Notes: generated from the sequence alone by a model not told the origin. Shown: positions 48,283 through 58,995, counted from the first letter of the stretch. The stretch: 64,000 nucleotides of DNA from Orientallactaga sibirica (GCA_036365145.1 JAEOAD010002712.1:4421001-4485000), one strand, 5' to 3'. A program made the numbers and translations.

Positions 48283-49610
48283 GACAAAAACAAAGGGCAC
48301 TTTCTCTAATATGAGGAACCAGGCAGGGTGCTTACCACTTTTATCATTATAGTGCTTGAAATTTTAACCATGACAGTAAGGCAAGAGAAAGCAATAAAAA
48401 GGAATGTAAACAAGGAAATAAGAAGTAAAATTATGCCTATTTGCAGAGGATATAACCCTATACTTAGAAGACTTTTCAATCTCAATATACACTTTCAGCA
48501 AAATAGCAGGATACAAACTCAACATACAAAAATCAGTAGCTCTTCTCTCTCCAACAACAAATCTGTAAGAAAGAAATCAGAAAACCAAGCCCACTCACAA
48601 CCACTACAAAAGAATACAATACCTAAGAGTCAACCTAACAACAGTGTAAAAGACTTGAAACTGAATGGAAACTATAACACACTGAAGCAAGAAATTGACA
48701 ACGATGCTAGAAGATGCCAAGACCTCCTGTGTTCATGAATAGGAAGAATTAATATTGTTAAAATGGTTCTATTACCAAAGTGATATGCAGATTCAATGCA
48801 GCCTTATCAAGATTCCAATAAAATTCTTTCTGTTACTAAAAAAAAAAAAAAACCCTAAAGTTCATTTGGAAGCACAAAAGACTCCCAAACAGCCAAAACA
48901 GCCCAGCATAAGGAGAGTAGTCCCGGACACATCCCAGGACCTGACTTCAAATGATTCTAGAGAGCCACAGCAACTAAAACAGCACGGTAATGACACGGAA
49001 ACAGACACGAAGACCAATGGAATGGAAGTCCCAGGCATAAACCCACGCAGCTCCTGCCACCTGACTCTCAACACACAGGGTACACAAAGACAAATGGGAA
49101 ATGGACGTTCATGTGTGGAATGAAAACAGATTCCATGAACAAAACTCATCTCTGTAGACAAGAATCAACTTACAATGTATCAAAGGTCTTGATGTAAGAC
49201 CTGGAGTTTTAAAACTACTAGAAAAAAAACCAAGAAGAAGCATTTCAAAATATGGGCACAGGCAGTGGCTCTCTGAGCAGCATTCTGCTAGCTCAGCAAA
49301 CAGCAGCCAATGAGACGGTATCCAATCCCGAAGCTTGAACAGGGAAGAGACCTCTGCAACGTCTTTGACAGCTGTTTATCCAACAAGGGTTAGTATCCAG
49401 AATATGTACAGAACCCAAGGAATGAAATGCTAAAGGTACAAATGAAAACCAATTAAAAAGTGAGCAAATGAACTGAAAACATACTTTTCAAAATAAGGAT
49501 AAATGGCCAATAAGTATATGAAAGAATGTTTGACATCTTTAGCCATCAGGGAAATGCAAATCAAAGCCGCACTGAGATTCCAACTCATTCCCATGAAGAG
49601 AGCAAGTAAC

Positions 49611-49810
49611 GGGGTTGCAGAGATGCTCAGCGGTTACGGCGCTTGCCTGCGAAGCCTAAGATCCCAGGTTGGACTCCCCAGAACCCACACAGGCCAGATG
49701 CACATGGGGGCACACATGTCTGGAGTTCATTTGCAGTGGCTATAGGTGCTGGCATGCCCATGCATTCTCTGTCTCTCTCATAAATAAACGTAAAATATTA
49801 AAAAACAAGA
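49611..49810 (+). mobile_element. tRNA-derived SINE
   Basis: 'ggggttgcagagatgctcag', 'cctgcgaagcctaagatccc', 'ctggagttcatttgcagtgg', A-rich tail; flanked by aagtaac-type repeats. Confidence 0.88.
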
Positions 49811-51068
49811 AAGTAAGTAACAAGCGACAGTGAGGATAAAAGGGGAAGGACCCTTACACACTCTGATGGGGTGTGAACCAGAGTAACCACTGAATAACAA
49901 GAACGTAAGTATCAAGTGACAGTGAGGATAAAAGGGGAAGGACCCTTACACACTCTGATGGGGTGTGAACCAGAGTAACCACTGAATAACAAAAACGTAA
50001 GTATCAAGCGACAGTGAGGATAAAAGGGGAAGGACCCCTTACACACTCTGATGGGGTGTGAACCAGAGTAACCACTGAATAACAAGAACGTAAGTATCAA
50101 GTGACAGTGAGGATAAAAGGGGAAGGACCCCTTACACACTCTGATGGGGTGTGAACTGGAGTAACCACTGAATAACAAGAACGTAAGTATCAAGCAACAG
50201 TGAGGATAAAAGGGGAAGGACCCTTACACACTCTGATGGGGTGTGAACCAGAGTAACCACTGCATAACAAGAATGTAAGTATCAAGTGACAGTGAGGATA
50301 AAAGGGGAAGGACCCTTACACACTCTGATGGGGGTGTGAACCGGAGTAACCACTGAATAACAAGAATGTAAGTATCAAGCGACAGTGAGGATAAAAGGGG
50401 AAGGACCCCTTACACACTCTGGGGTGAACCGGAGTAACCACTGAATAACAAGAATGTAAGTGAACCAGTGAGGATAAAGGGGAAGGACCCTTACACACTC
50501 TGATGGGGGTGTGAACCGGAGTAACCACTGAATAACAAGAATGTAAGTATCAAGCGACAGTGAGGATAAAAGGGGAAGGACCCTTACACACTCTGATGGG
50601 GTGTGAACCGGAGTAACCACTGAATAACAAGAACGTAAGTATCAAGCGACAGTGAGGATAAAAGGGGAAGGACCCTTACACACTCTGATGGGGTGTGAAC
50701 CGGAGTAACCACTGCATAACAAGAACGTAAGTATCAAGCGACAGTGAGGATAAAAGGGGAAGGACCCCTTACACACTCTGATGGGGGTGTGAACCGGAGT
50801 AACCACTGAATAACAAGGGTGTAAGTAAGCGACAGTGAGGATAAAGGGGAAGGACCCTTACACACTCATAACAGTAACCACTGCATAACAAGAATGTAAG
50901 TATCAAGCGACAGTGAGGATAAAAGGGGAAGGACCCCTACACACTCTGATGGGGATGTGAACCGGAGTAACCACTGCATAACAAGAACGTAAGTATCAAG
51001 TGACAGTGAGGATAAAAGGGGAAGGACCCCTACACACTCTGATGGGGGTGTGAACCAGAGTAACCACT
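49811..51068 (+). repeat. L1-derived minisatellite, 92-bp unit, about 14 copies
   Basis: The unit reads aacgtaagtatcaagcgaca, gtgaggataaaaggggaagg, acccttacacactctgatgg, ggtgtgaaccggagtaacca, ctgaataacaag. It corresponds to the L1 ORF2 C-terminal region ('aggatgtggaaaaaggggaacccttctacactg', cf. 8382-8412, here in two parts), and L1 sequence resumes directly after the array at 51069. Confidence 0.95.
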
Positions 51069-51590
51069 GAAAAGTTAGCAGAAAGGTTTCTCAAATGTCA
51101 ATGAAAACTAGAACTCCCACATGACCCAGCTACACCACCCCTGAGAATATGCACCCAAAGGAACTCGCCAGCACACACGAGCAGAACCTGCGCACCCGTG
51201 TTTACAGGGGCACAATTCACAAGAGCCAAGACACGGGCTCAGCCTCAGTCCCCAACAACACATGGATGGATAAAGTGAGGTATGGTTTTCCTCGGTCATC
51301 AAGAAGAACAAAATCCTGTCCTGGGGAGGAAAATGGAACTGGAAATTATGGTGTTGACAGCAATAAACCAAACACACACACACAAGTACTATATACTTTC
51401 TCTCTTAGGTGGAATCTAAAAAAAAAAAAAAAAAAGACCAGAACGATAAGTGAGACTCCTCTGTCACAGGAGGGGATTGAGGAGAAGAGGACACGATGGG
51501 TAATCAGAGCACATTATGTGCATGTATGCAAACATCACAATGGAGTCAACTTGATTGGACCTAGAATTATCTAGTAGACAAATTTCTCAG

Positions 51591-52223
51591 TCAGATTAAC
51601 AGAGATGGGAAGACACACTCTAACTGTGGGTGACCCCATTCCCTGGGCTGGGTCCCTGACTAAAGAAGCCAGTGAGTGAGCTGATACGAACGGCCACCTC
51701 CCTCCGCTTCTGACCACCACGTGCAGTGTGACCAGCTGCCTCACGCCTTCCTGACACAAAGGACTGTATCCCCTCAGCCAAAACGCCCCTCCCTCAGGTG
51801 CCCTAAGTTGCTTTGGTCTTCCTCAACCACCCAACCAGGCTTTCTTTTCTGGAAACTTAAAAAAAGAGAGAGAGAGAGAAAAGTGAAAATTTTACCTCTA
51901 CTATCTGCAAACACGATGCTTAGCTTGTAGGGTGGAGCCTACGCTGCACTCAGGCTGTGCTCACTGCTGAAGTGTACAGTCTTTCTGAATCCTCACAGAA
52001 ACCCAGTGCAACAAGTACTGATTGGCCACCTCAATGCCACAGACACCTGACATGGAAGAAGGCTGCCAAGTTCCCCACTCACAGAGCTGGTTGAGGCAGA
52101 GGGACTAAAGCACCCGATGTGGCTGTCCTTCCCATCCAGGGAGGCTGGGCTTGTGGAGGGGAACACGAACATGGCCTCATCTGGTGAAGAGAGTCTGCTT
52201 CTCATCTTTCATACAACGGGGAG
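51591..52223. other. Intronic DNA, nothing recognised
   Basis: Short (AG)n at about 51866-51880; otherwise unique. Confidence 0.5.
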
Positions 52224-53690
52224 TGTGGTAGTTTGAAAGGTGTCCCCAATATATTCAGTATTTTATTAGTTTATAGTTTGACTGCAATCACCAAGGCCCT
52301 CCACTGGATGGGTTTGAGATTCCATGACTTCCCACCATGGTCCATCCCTGTGTGACCTTTTGGGTGAGTTAGTTTTTCTCTGTGTGCTGTGGTGGCTGGT
52401 TGGCTTTTGCTCTCAGCTGAATGAAGCAGTTGCTTCTCCCTCAGCCATGGTCCCATCAGCTTCTCACTCCCTTCCTCCATAACTGTGCCTGGTCTGGTTC
52501 ATCTCAGGAACCAGCTGTCTGCAACTTGAGTGTGCCCCTGGATGAACCTGACTGTTGGATACGTCTTTTGGAACCTTTGTTTTTGGAGGAATGGGCATGG
52601 ACCCACTCAAGATGCCTTCTGGAATGGTAAGCCCAGTTTTCTTGGACTATTCTGATGAGAGTTTGAGAATAGTGCCCAGTATTGACTTTGAGGCTTGGCA
52701 GCTTTCTAAGGGAAGGAAAGAAGGCAGAGGACTTTGTTGGAATCATCCTACGTTCGCTATCCAGGCAAGTCAAACTTAAATTTGTAATGGATGGCTAAAG
52801 ATATCGGACTGAGATTTTAAGATTTTTGGCCCAAGTTAAAAAGAGGCATACCAATTGACTGGTATTGTCGCATTAGCAATCTTAAGGAAGGTGGAAGGAA
52901 GGTGGCACTTGATTTCTTAAAACAATGGAGAGGATGCCTGAGGAAAGACTGTTAGAAATGCAAACTTTTTGAAAAGGTTGACTGGAGAAGGAAGCACCTC
53001 TTCTCCATGTTTGCCCTGATCCATGGCTTGGCACACCATTGGTTTTGGAAGCATGAAAAATGCCAGTGGTCATGAGTTGCCTGTATCTCACGCTGCTGAG
53101 ATGCAGCCCTGCCCTGTGCCTAGGCTGGAAGAGCCAGCAGTGGTGGAGCTGAAGATGTTTTGGATCACCAGGACTGGCATGCCAGACCAACTCCCCAGTG
53201 TTGGCATGGGACCGAGTTTTCCTGGCGACTCTGCCCAGCTGGAGGGGCGGGATTGAAAACCTGGAGACTCAGCCCATGGTTATATTGAAGTTGAACTGCA
53301 GAGTTTGTGACTGTTGGGTGTTGAGTTTGCATTATTCTAGTCTCTCCTCCCTATGCCTTATATCAGATGCCCATGATGAAAGTATTTAACATCAAGGACT
53401 CACCAGCAGTTGATCAAGACTGTGAGAACAGAAGATCTCAGATTCTTCTGGGATAAGCAGTGATGCATGGGGGTGTCTGTGGAGCTCTGAGAGTATCATA
53501 ATTCAAGAAAGGCAGAGTGTGGTGATGGGTTTGAGTAAAGATATGCAAATGCCCAAGATCCCACTGATAATTGAAATTGGCTGGTTGGCTTTTGCTCTCT
53601 CAACTCACCCACAGCCATTGGGAAATTCTGTAAGCTTCAATAAATAATATCACTTCCACACAGCCTGGTCTGGAAGTTCATCTCCCATAG
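52224..53690 (+). mobile_element. MaLR-like retroelement with two LTRs (non-coding)
   Basis: The 5' LTR starts tgtggtagtttgaaaggtgt at 52224 and runs to about 52525. The 3' LTR starts tgtggtgatgggtttgagta at about 53518 and is internally shortened and truncated near 53690 (AATAAA near 53639). Between them is about 1 kb of internal sequence with no retroviral gene ('gggcatggacccactcaag', 'ttctgatgagagtttgagaa'), as expected for non-autonomous MaLR elements. The LTRs are related to the solo LTR at 31886-32249. Confidence 0.75.
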
Positions 53691-54514
53691 CTAGAAACCA
53701 AATCAAGGAGACATGAGCAGATTGCTGATTTAGGACCTCAGACATGCAGTGTCATCTTTAATAAACTTGGCAAAAGACAGTCATTAGAGATCCCAGCTCA
53801 TCTAAATTAAAACATGAAATCTAAAAGTTAAGCAGAAAATTCTCAATTTCTCAGGTCTGTACAACCATGGAAATAATCGTGCAGATGGGAATACACATTG
53901 TCCTTAGGGTTTTGTTATGCTGATAAATATTTGAACAAGGATCCTGTGAAAGAGGGAGGCGAGGGAAGAAAAGTAATGGACCCACCAGGTCCTAACATCT
54001 GGGTTGGGCCATCTGAGCAAATGGTGATTTTCAAGGTCATTTTGAACCATCACATCAAGAAATATTATCTCTCTGACAGTGACCAGTGTCACTGGTTCTG
54101 TGAGCTCAGATTCTGGTTACACAGCAAGCTGCTGGCTTCAAGGCTTTTGTCAACCTGAAGTGGCAGTGCCATGTGAGGAGCATAAGGCGCCTCATGTGAT
54201 GGGCTAAAACCTCTTCAGTTGGCTGCAAAAAGAGTCATTAGAGGCTCAGTAAATTAAAAAAAATCTAAATTAAGCAGAAAATTCTCAATGTTCTCAAGTC
54301 ATGAGGACCTGAGTTTGATCTTCAGAACCCATGTGTTTTTTTTAAAGTCATGCCAGCTGTGGTGGCACATGTCTTTAATCCCGGCACTTGGGAGGCTGGG
54401 GTAGGAGGATCACTTTGAGTTCAAGGACATCCTGACACTGACCAGTGTCACTGGTTCTAGGCCAGATTCTGGGCACAGCAAGCTGCTGGCTTCAGGCTTT
54501 TGTCAACCTGAAGT
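53691..54514. repeat. Patchwork direct repeats with a B1 fragment
   Basis: 'gtcactggttct' to 'tttgtcaacctgaagtgg' occurs at about 54088-54163 and 54446-54515. 'aagcagaaaattctcaat' occurs at about 53832 and 54274. 'atgaggacctgagttt' occurs at about 54301 and 54595. The B1-derived part is 54344-54440. Confidence 0.8.
54344..54440 (+). mobile_element. B1-type SINE fragment
   Basis: 'gccagctgtggtggcacatg', 'ttaatcccggcacttgggag'; cut off at 'aaggacatcctgacactgac'. A second partial copy lies at 54632-54715. Confidence 0.75.
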
Positions 54515-54515
54515 G

Positions 54516-54850
54516 GAAGAAAGAAAGAAAGAAATAAAAGAAAGATGGGCTAAAAGAAAGTTGGAAAGAAAGAAAGAAAATAAAGAAAGAAAGATGAGGA
54601 CCTGAGTTTGGAAAGTTTTTTTAAGGAAGGTCATGCCAGCACATGTCTTTAATCCCGGCACTTGGGAGGCTGGGAGGGAGGGAGGAGGACTTTGAGAGGA
54701 CATCCTGGACTACATAGGAAGGAAGGAAGGAAGGAACCCTACCTTGAAAAAGAAGAAGAAAGAAAGAAGGAAGGAAGGAAGGAAGGAAGAGGGAGGGAAG
54801 ACAGAGAAAGAAAGAGAAAGAACAAAAGAAAGAGGAAAGAAGGAAGGAAG
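54516..54850 (+). repeat. (GAAA)n/(GGAA)n polypurine tract
   Basis: Long purine-only runs of AAAG and AAGG units, interrupted by a partial B1 copy (54632-54715). Minus-strand Ser/Phe/Leu-rich ORFs over it are low complexity. Confidence 0.93.
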
Positions 54851-55112
54851 GTCATGATGCACATGCCTGTAATCCCAGCAGTGAGGAGGCAGAGGCAGGT
54901 GGACCCCTGGGGCTCACGGGAAAGCCAGCCTACCCTAATGACGAGCTCCAGGCCAGTGACAGACCCTGTCTCAAAAAGAGGTGCGCAGCGTTTGAGAGAC
55001 AGCATACAAGACTGTCCCCTGGCCTCTACAACATGAGCACACACGTGCATACCCATGTGCACCTGCACACACACTGGCACAGATGCACGAGCACATTCAC
55101 GTGAATGCACAC
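54851..55112 (+). mobile_element. B4-like SINE, right part
   Basis: 'aggtcatgatgcacatgcct', 'gaggaggcagaggcaggtgg', 'gacagaccctgtctcaaaaa', 'ctgtcccctggcctctacaa', CA-rich end. Confidence 0.75.
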
Positions 55113-56316
55113 ACACAAAGCCTCATCTCCCCTCATCAGTTCTAAGCCTCCTCACTTTGTGTCGACTTTCCACAGGGCAGGAACTACTAACCAGTCTCTG
55201 GGAGGTTGTTGAAGTCCCCTCGCTCCGCGCTGCCCTGTGTGTCAGTGCATGAGTGGTCACCACGGTCCACAGAGCACTTTGCCTCACCAGCTTTCCCCCT
55301 CTCATAACTAAATTCCCCTCAGAGCGAGACCCAGGAAGAGGAGGCCATTCCAACACCTCCGTGGACATTCAAGGTAACTCAGAGAAAACAAATCCAAAGC
55401 GTTCCTTAGTGTACATGTTTCAAAAGTTAAAGAACGGAGGTCAGGCAGAGACGTACTGCCAGAAATGGACCAGAAAACCCTGTTACACCAGCTTCTGAGG
55501 GTGAAGGGTGACTCAGAACACACGGAGAGAAGCTGTCACTGTTTACATTCAGTTTTCAATTACAGAGAAAGTGCCGATGAGCCTGCCATTATACCATCGC
55601 TCAGAGACATTAACCTCCACTCTGAAATTCAGCTGCTTCGTATGGAAAGGCCACTGCGTGTGAAGACACAAGCATTTTGAAGTGTAACTGGCAAGTTAGG
55701 AAAACCTTCCGAGAAGCTTCAAAACAGAGGCTGCATGTGGTGGCCACACCTGTCATGCCAGCACTTGGAGGCGAGGCAGTGAGGACAGGCAACTAGGTCA
55801 GTCCCAGGAGCGACCTCTTGTCATTTGGACACATGCCTTTGTAACCGTTCAGACCCACCCCACTGCCAGGGGTCACACTTCAGAGCTTCTTCCACAGAGT
55901 AACATGCACTCTTACTCCTCACCACATCTGTCTCTAACTTTAAATTGCACAGAGGAGTGTTTCAAAGCTGGAGTGAAAGCTCTTTAAGTCCTTCCTTCTA
56001 CATGGCAACGTCAATATGGAAGTGTCCACTGACTCTCCCACTCCGCTCTCCCTGGGGCTTCTGTGCTAGCAGGTGAATGAGGCAGAATGGCAATCCTGAG
56101 CTGGACAAAACCTGGGAGAGGCAAGCAAAGGAAGCAACAGCAATGGGTCAAACCCAGGCTGACCCTGCCTGACTACGGGTCACTGTCCCACCCGGAGCTT
56201 CCTCCATCAGGTGCGCATTGCAAGGATAGCTCTGACGCTCGCACACACTGGAAATGTTCACAAAAGCACAACATCCAACACGGCCACCTGAAAAGCAGTC
56301 ATCAGAAATGGCAGGA
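55113..56316. other. Intronic DNA with a B1-like scrap
   Basis: A 60-bp B1-like piece lies at 55728-55790 ('gaggctgcatgtggtggcca'). Otherwise unique sequence with no exon recognised. Confidence 0.5.
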
Positions 56317-56645
56317 AGGCCTGGAGAGACGGTTACCTGCTTCCTGTGCAAGCATGAGAGCCTGAGCTCAAATGTCCAGATCCCACATACAACAGCAGTG
56401 TGGCCACATGTGCCTGTAACCCAGTCCTAAAGAGCAGAGTCTTTGGAGCCCCACAAGCTCCGGAATTAGTAAAAAGGGGACTCTATAAGAGTGATGGAGC
56501 AGGACACTGATGTACTCTGGCCTCTGCAGATGAGCAAACACCCACCCCTGCTGGCACCACTACAGGTGAACTTATGAGGCACACACAAATGCATACACCA
56601 CACATAAAACAGAGAGAGAGAGAATAATATAAACAAGAATAAATA
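56317..56645 (+). mobile_element. B4-like SINE
   Basis: 'ggcctggagagacggttacc', 'gcaagcatgagagcctgagc', 'tgtactctggcctctgcaga', CA-rich end and (AG)n. Confidence 0.7.
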
Positions 56646-56877
56646 AAGAAAAGAAATGGCAAGGTGGCAGGGGACCAGAGGGAACACAGGTTACAAGCTA
56701 ACCATAGTGTATGAGACAAAATTAGAAATAATGAAAAAACTCAGAGGAAGACATGTTTATCATGTACAGCATGTGCAGGAAGAATATTAAGGTAAAAACT
56801 AACTTCAAAAACAGCCACTGTGAGCAGCCACTAAACTGCATCGCTTTGTCCAGACTTCCAGTTTCTGATGGAGATCA

Positions 56878-57650
56878 ATGTTAGCATCACAGTTATCATT
56901 GTTCCTGAACAGGTCATAGGGCTGGGGAGAGGGTTCCATCAGGAAAGTCAGGTGTTAATATCACTCTTATCATTGTTCCTGAACAGGTCATAGGGCTGAG
57001 GAGAGGGTTCCATCAGGAGAGACAGGTGTTAGTATCACCGTTATCATTGTTCCTGAACAGGTCATAGGGCTGGGGAGAGGGTTCCATCAGGAGAGACAGG
57101 TGTTAGCATCACAGTTATCATTGTTCCTGAACAGATCATAGGACTGGGAAGAGGGTTCCATCGGGAAAGACAGGTGTTAGCATCACCGTGATCATTGTTC
57201 CTGAACAGATCATAGTGCTGGAGAGAGGGTTCCATCAGGAGAGACAGGTGTTAGCATCACCGTGATCATTGTTCCTGAACAGATCATAGACTGTGCTGCG
57301 GGTTCCATGGAGAGACAGGGTTCCATCATTGGAGAGACAGGGCTGGGGAGAGGGTTCCATTGGGAAAGCATCATCACTGTGATCATTGTTCCTGAACAGG
57401 TCATAGGGCTGGGGAGAGGGTTCCATTGGGAAAGACAGGTGTTAATATCACTGTTATCATTGTTCCTGAACAGATCATAGTGCTGGAGAGAGGGTTCCAT
57501 CAGGAGAGACAGGTGTTAGCATCACAGTTATCATTGTTCCTGAACAGATCATAGTGCTGGGGAGAGGGTTCCATCAGGAGAGACAGGTGTTAGCATCACA
57601 GTTATCATTGTTCCTGAACAGATCATAGTGCTGGGGAGTGGGTTCCACTA
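56878..57650 (+). repeat. Minisatellite, 74-bp unit, about 10 copies
   Basis: The unit reads ggtgttagcatcacagttat, cattgttcctgaacaggtca, tagggctggggagagggttc, catcaggagagaca. One copy near 57290-57360 is rearranged. Each unit carries the dyad TGTTCCTGAACA. Confidence 0.96.
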
Positions 57651-57689
57651 GGAAAGTGCTAACCTCATGAGTGTCAGGACCAGAGTTCT

Positions 57690-57990
57690 GTCCCCAGGAC
57701 CACGTCAACGCTTGGTGTGGTGGCACATGCCTTGACCCCAGCATTGCAGACATGGAGACAGGAGGATGTCTGGAGCTCACTGGCCAGCCAATCTAGCCTA
57801 CTTGGCGAGTTCCAGACCACAAGAGATCTACCTCAAAAAAAGTGGACATGGTTCTTGAGGTTAAGAGCCAAGCTTATTCCCTAGTCTTCACTGACTTATT
57901 CACATAAAACCCAGGTCCACATGCACAAGCATGCCCACCACACACATATGAACACACACACACATGCATGCCCACCACACACAGACACAG
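57690..57990 (+). mobile_element. B4-like SINE, diverged
   Basis: 'cgcttggtgtggtggcacat', 'gacatggagacaggaggatg', 'ctggccagccaatctagcct', ending in CA-rich sequence. Confidence 0.65.
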
Positions 57991-58480
57991 GCAAAATAAC
58001 CAAAAGGAAGATCAAAACTGAGAGATTTAGCAAATTTGAGAGTGAATTAATGGCAACACTGGTCCCTGTGATTATACGGGTTCTCTTTGCTAATCAGTCA
58101 TTTAAGCAGTCATTTTCAAGGGAAATAGAAAGCAGTGCAGATGTTTTAGCATGCCCCAGTAAGAACCCTTTGAGAGAGCGAGCGCCCTTTGTATTCAGCA
58201 CATGGAAAGCTCTGGCATCACTAGCGGACGCGGGGATTGCAGAAGTCCTGGCTGAGTGGCTCGAGACCCTGGGTTCTGTGTGCAGCTTGAATGAAGGAAG
58301 GAAGAGATGGTGGCCAAGCCCTGGATAGCCACACAAGGCCCCTGGACACGAAGACATGATGGTTGAGTTCTCTGAGGTCACACAAGCCCACTGGACATGA
58401 AGAGACAGTGGTCAATCTCTCTGAGGCCAGATAAGCCCTCTAGTTCCCCCCCCCCGTCCCCCCATGTGACAAATCACGAG
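57991..58480. other. HHAT intron just downstream of the exon
   Basis: 58000-58200 is unique and possibly conserved. 58325-58440 holds two and a bit copies of a roughly 50-bp direct repeat ('cacacaag(g)cccactggacatgaag', 'ctctgaggtca'). Confidence 0.55.
58446..58462 (-). promoter_or_regulatory. G-run just downstream of the HHAT donor
   Basis: On the minus strand two G runs of about 10 and 7 bases lie 19-41 bases into the intron. G runs at this distance from a 5' splice site often act as intronic splicing enhancers. The function here is inferred from position only. Confidence 0.35.
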
Positions 58481-58486
58481 ACTGAC
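58481..58486 (-). other. HHAT: Splice donor of the HHAT exon
   Basis: On the minus strand the exon ends TGGAG and the intron begins GTCAGT, close to the GTRAGT consensus. The split Arg codon (AG + next exon) agrees with the Trp-Arg of human HHAT. Confidence 0.9.
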
Positions 58487-58637
58487 CTCCACATCCCGGT
58501 GAAGCTGAACATGGTGCTCACGCAGCGGGGGAGGGGCGGCGGGGTGAGTCCATCCAGGCGCATGAGCAGAGCAGGGACACCGAAGAGCACCAAGTACTTC
58601 ACATAGAAGAAGAGCACGTGGGCCAGCGCCAGGCCTC
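58487..58637 (-). CDS. HHAT: HHAT internal coding exon (hedgehog acyltransferase, MBOAT family)
   Basis: HHAT is a multi-pass ER membrane acyltransferase that attaches palmitate to the N-terminal cysteine of Hedgehog proteins. On the minus strand the exon reads as two bases of a split codon, 49 codons and two bases of the next split codon (151 bp). The translation starts GLALAHVLFFYVKYLVLF, continues through GVPALLMRLDGLTPP and ends RCVSTMFSFTGMW, with AG left over to start the next Arg codon. This matches human HHAT from about residue 287 to 335. That numbering puts the cysteine of PRCVS at 324, the residue reported as heme ligand and palmitoylation site. The first part is a hydrophobic membrane segment. 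The frame is fully open. From memory, human has Gln where this has His (ALAHV) and Ala for the third Pro in TPPPLP. Catalytic Asp339 and His379 would be in later exons, outside the window. Flanking consensus splice sites and introns rule out a processed pseudogene. Confidence 0.95.
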
Positions 58638-58660
58638 CTGAAAGACCAAGGAGCCATCAG
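58638..58660 (-). other. HHAT: Splice acceptor of the HHAT exon
   Basis: Reading the minus strand, the intron ends ggctccttggtctttcag directly before the exon's first bases GAGGCC. The AG is at 58639-58638. The pyrimidine tract is modest, and a branch-point-like ctgat sits about 30 bases upstream. Confidence 0.9.
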
Positions 58661-58995
58661 ACACCAACGCAAAGGCAGCTGCTCCCGCAGCTACGGACCA
58701 CACGTACCGAGTGCCATCCCACACTCGTACACCATGAAAACTTGGGATTAATAAGTGAGTTCCTCTTTATCACAGTCACAGGCAGCAGCCTCGGTGCAGT
58801 CAGTCTTGTGTAGGTGACAGTTAACAGGAAAGGCAGTCCCTTCACTACAGGTTGCATGTAGAGTTAGTGGCAGTTGAGGGTTGCTGGGGGAGCAGGAGAC
58901 ATTGTCTTCAGTGGTGCCCCCACTGGGGAGTTGCATGTGCTCTGGTAATGATCCCTTCACCCGTGCTCATGCAAGCACCCTACCTAAACTCAATG

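Larger units (their letters stand above)
46316..51590 (+). mobile_element. Old LINE-1 (+), interrupted by SINEs and a minisatellite
   Basis: Pieces in order: endonuclease region (46316-46850), RT region (47213-47917 and 48290-48760 or so), C-terminal region (48760-49610), an amplified 92-bp segment (49811-51068), the rest of the C-terminal end (51069-51350), and a short 3' UTR with an A run at 51417-51436. Frames are broken throughout. Divergence is higher than in the L1s at the left end. Confidence 0.85.
1..58486 (-). other. HHAT: HHAT intron downstream of the exon (runs off the left edge)
   Basis: Since the gene is on the minus strand, everything left of the donor belongs to the following intron unless another exon was missed. 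I looked for the next segment of the protein (the Tyr-Phe-Asp-Val-Gly and Ser-Tyr-Trp-His-Gly-Gly regions) in the non-repeat stretches and did not see it. The intron is therefore at least 58 kb and is filled with the transposons and tandem arrays listed separately. Confidence 0.8.

Noticed and set aside
58412..58672. 86-codon minus-strand ORF overlapping the HHAT exon
   Set aside because: It is in the wrong frame and crosses both splice sites; the true frame is the spliced HHAT frame.
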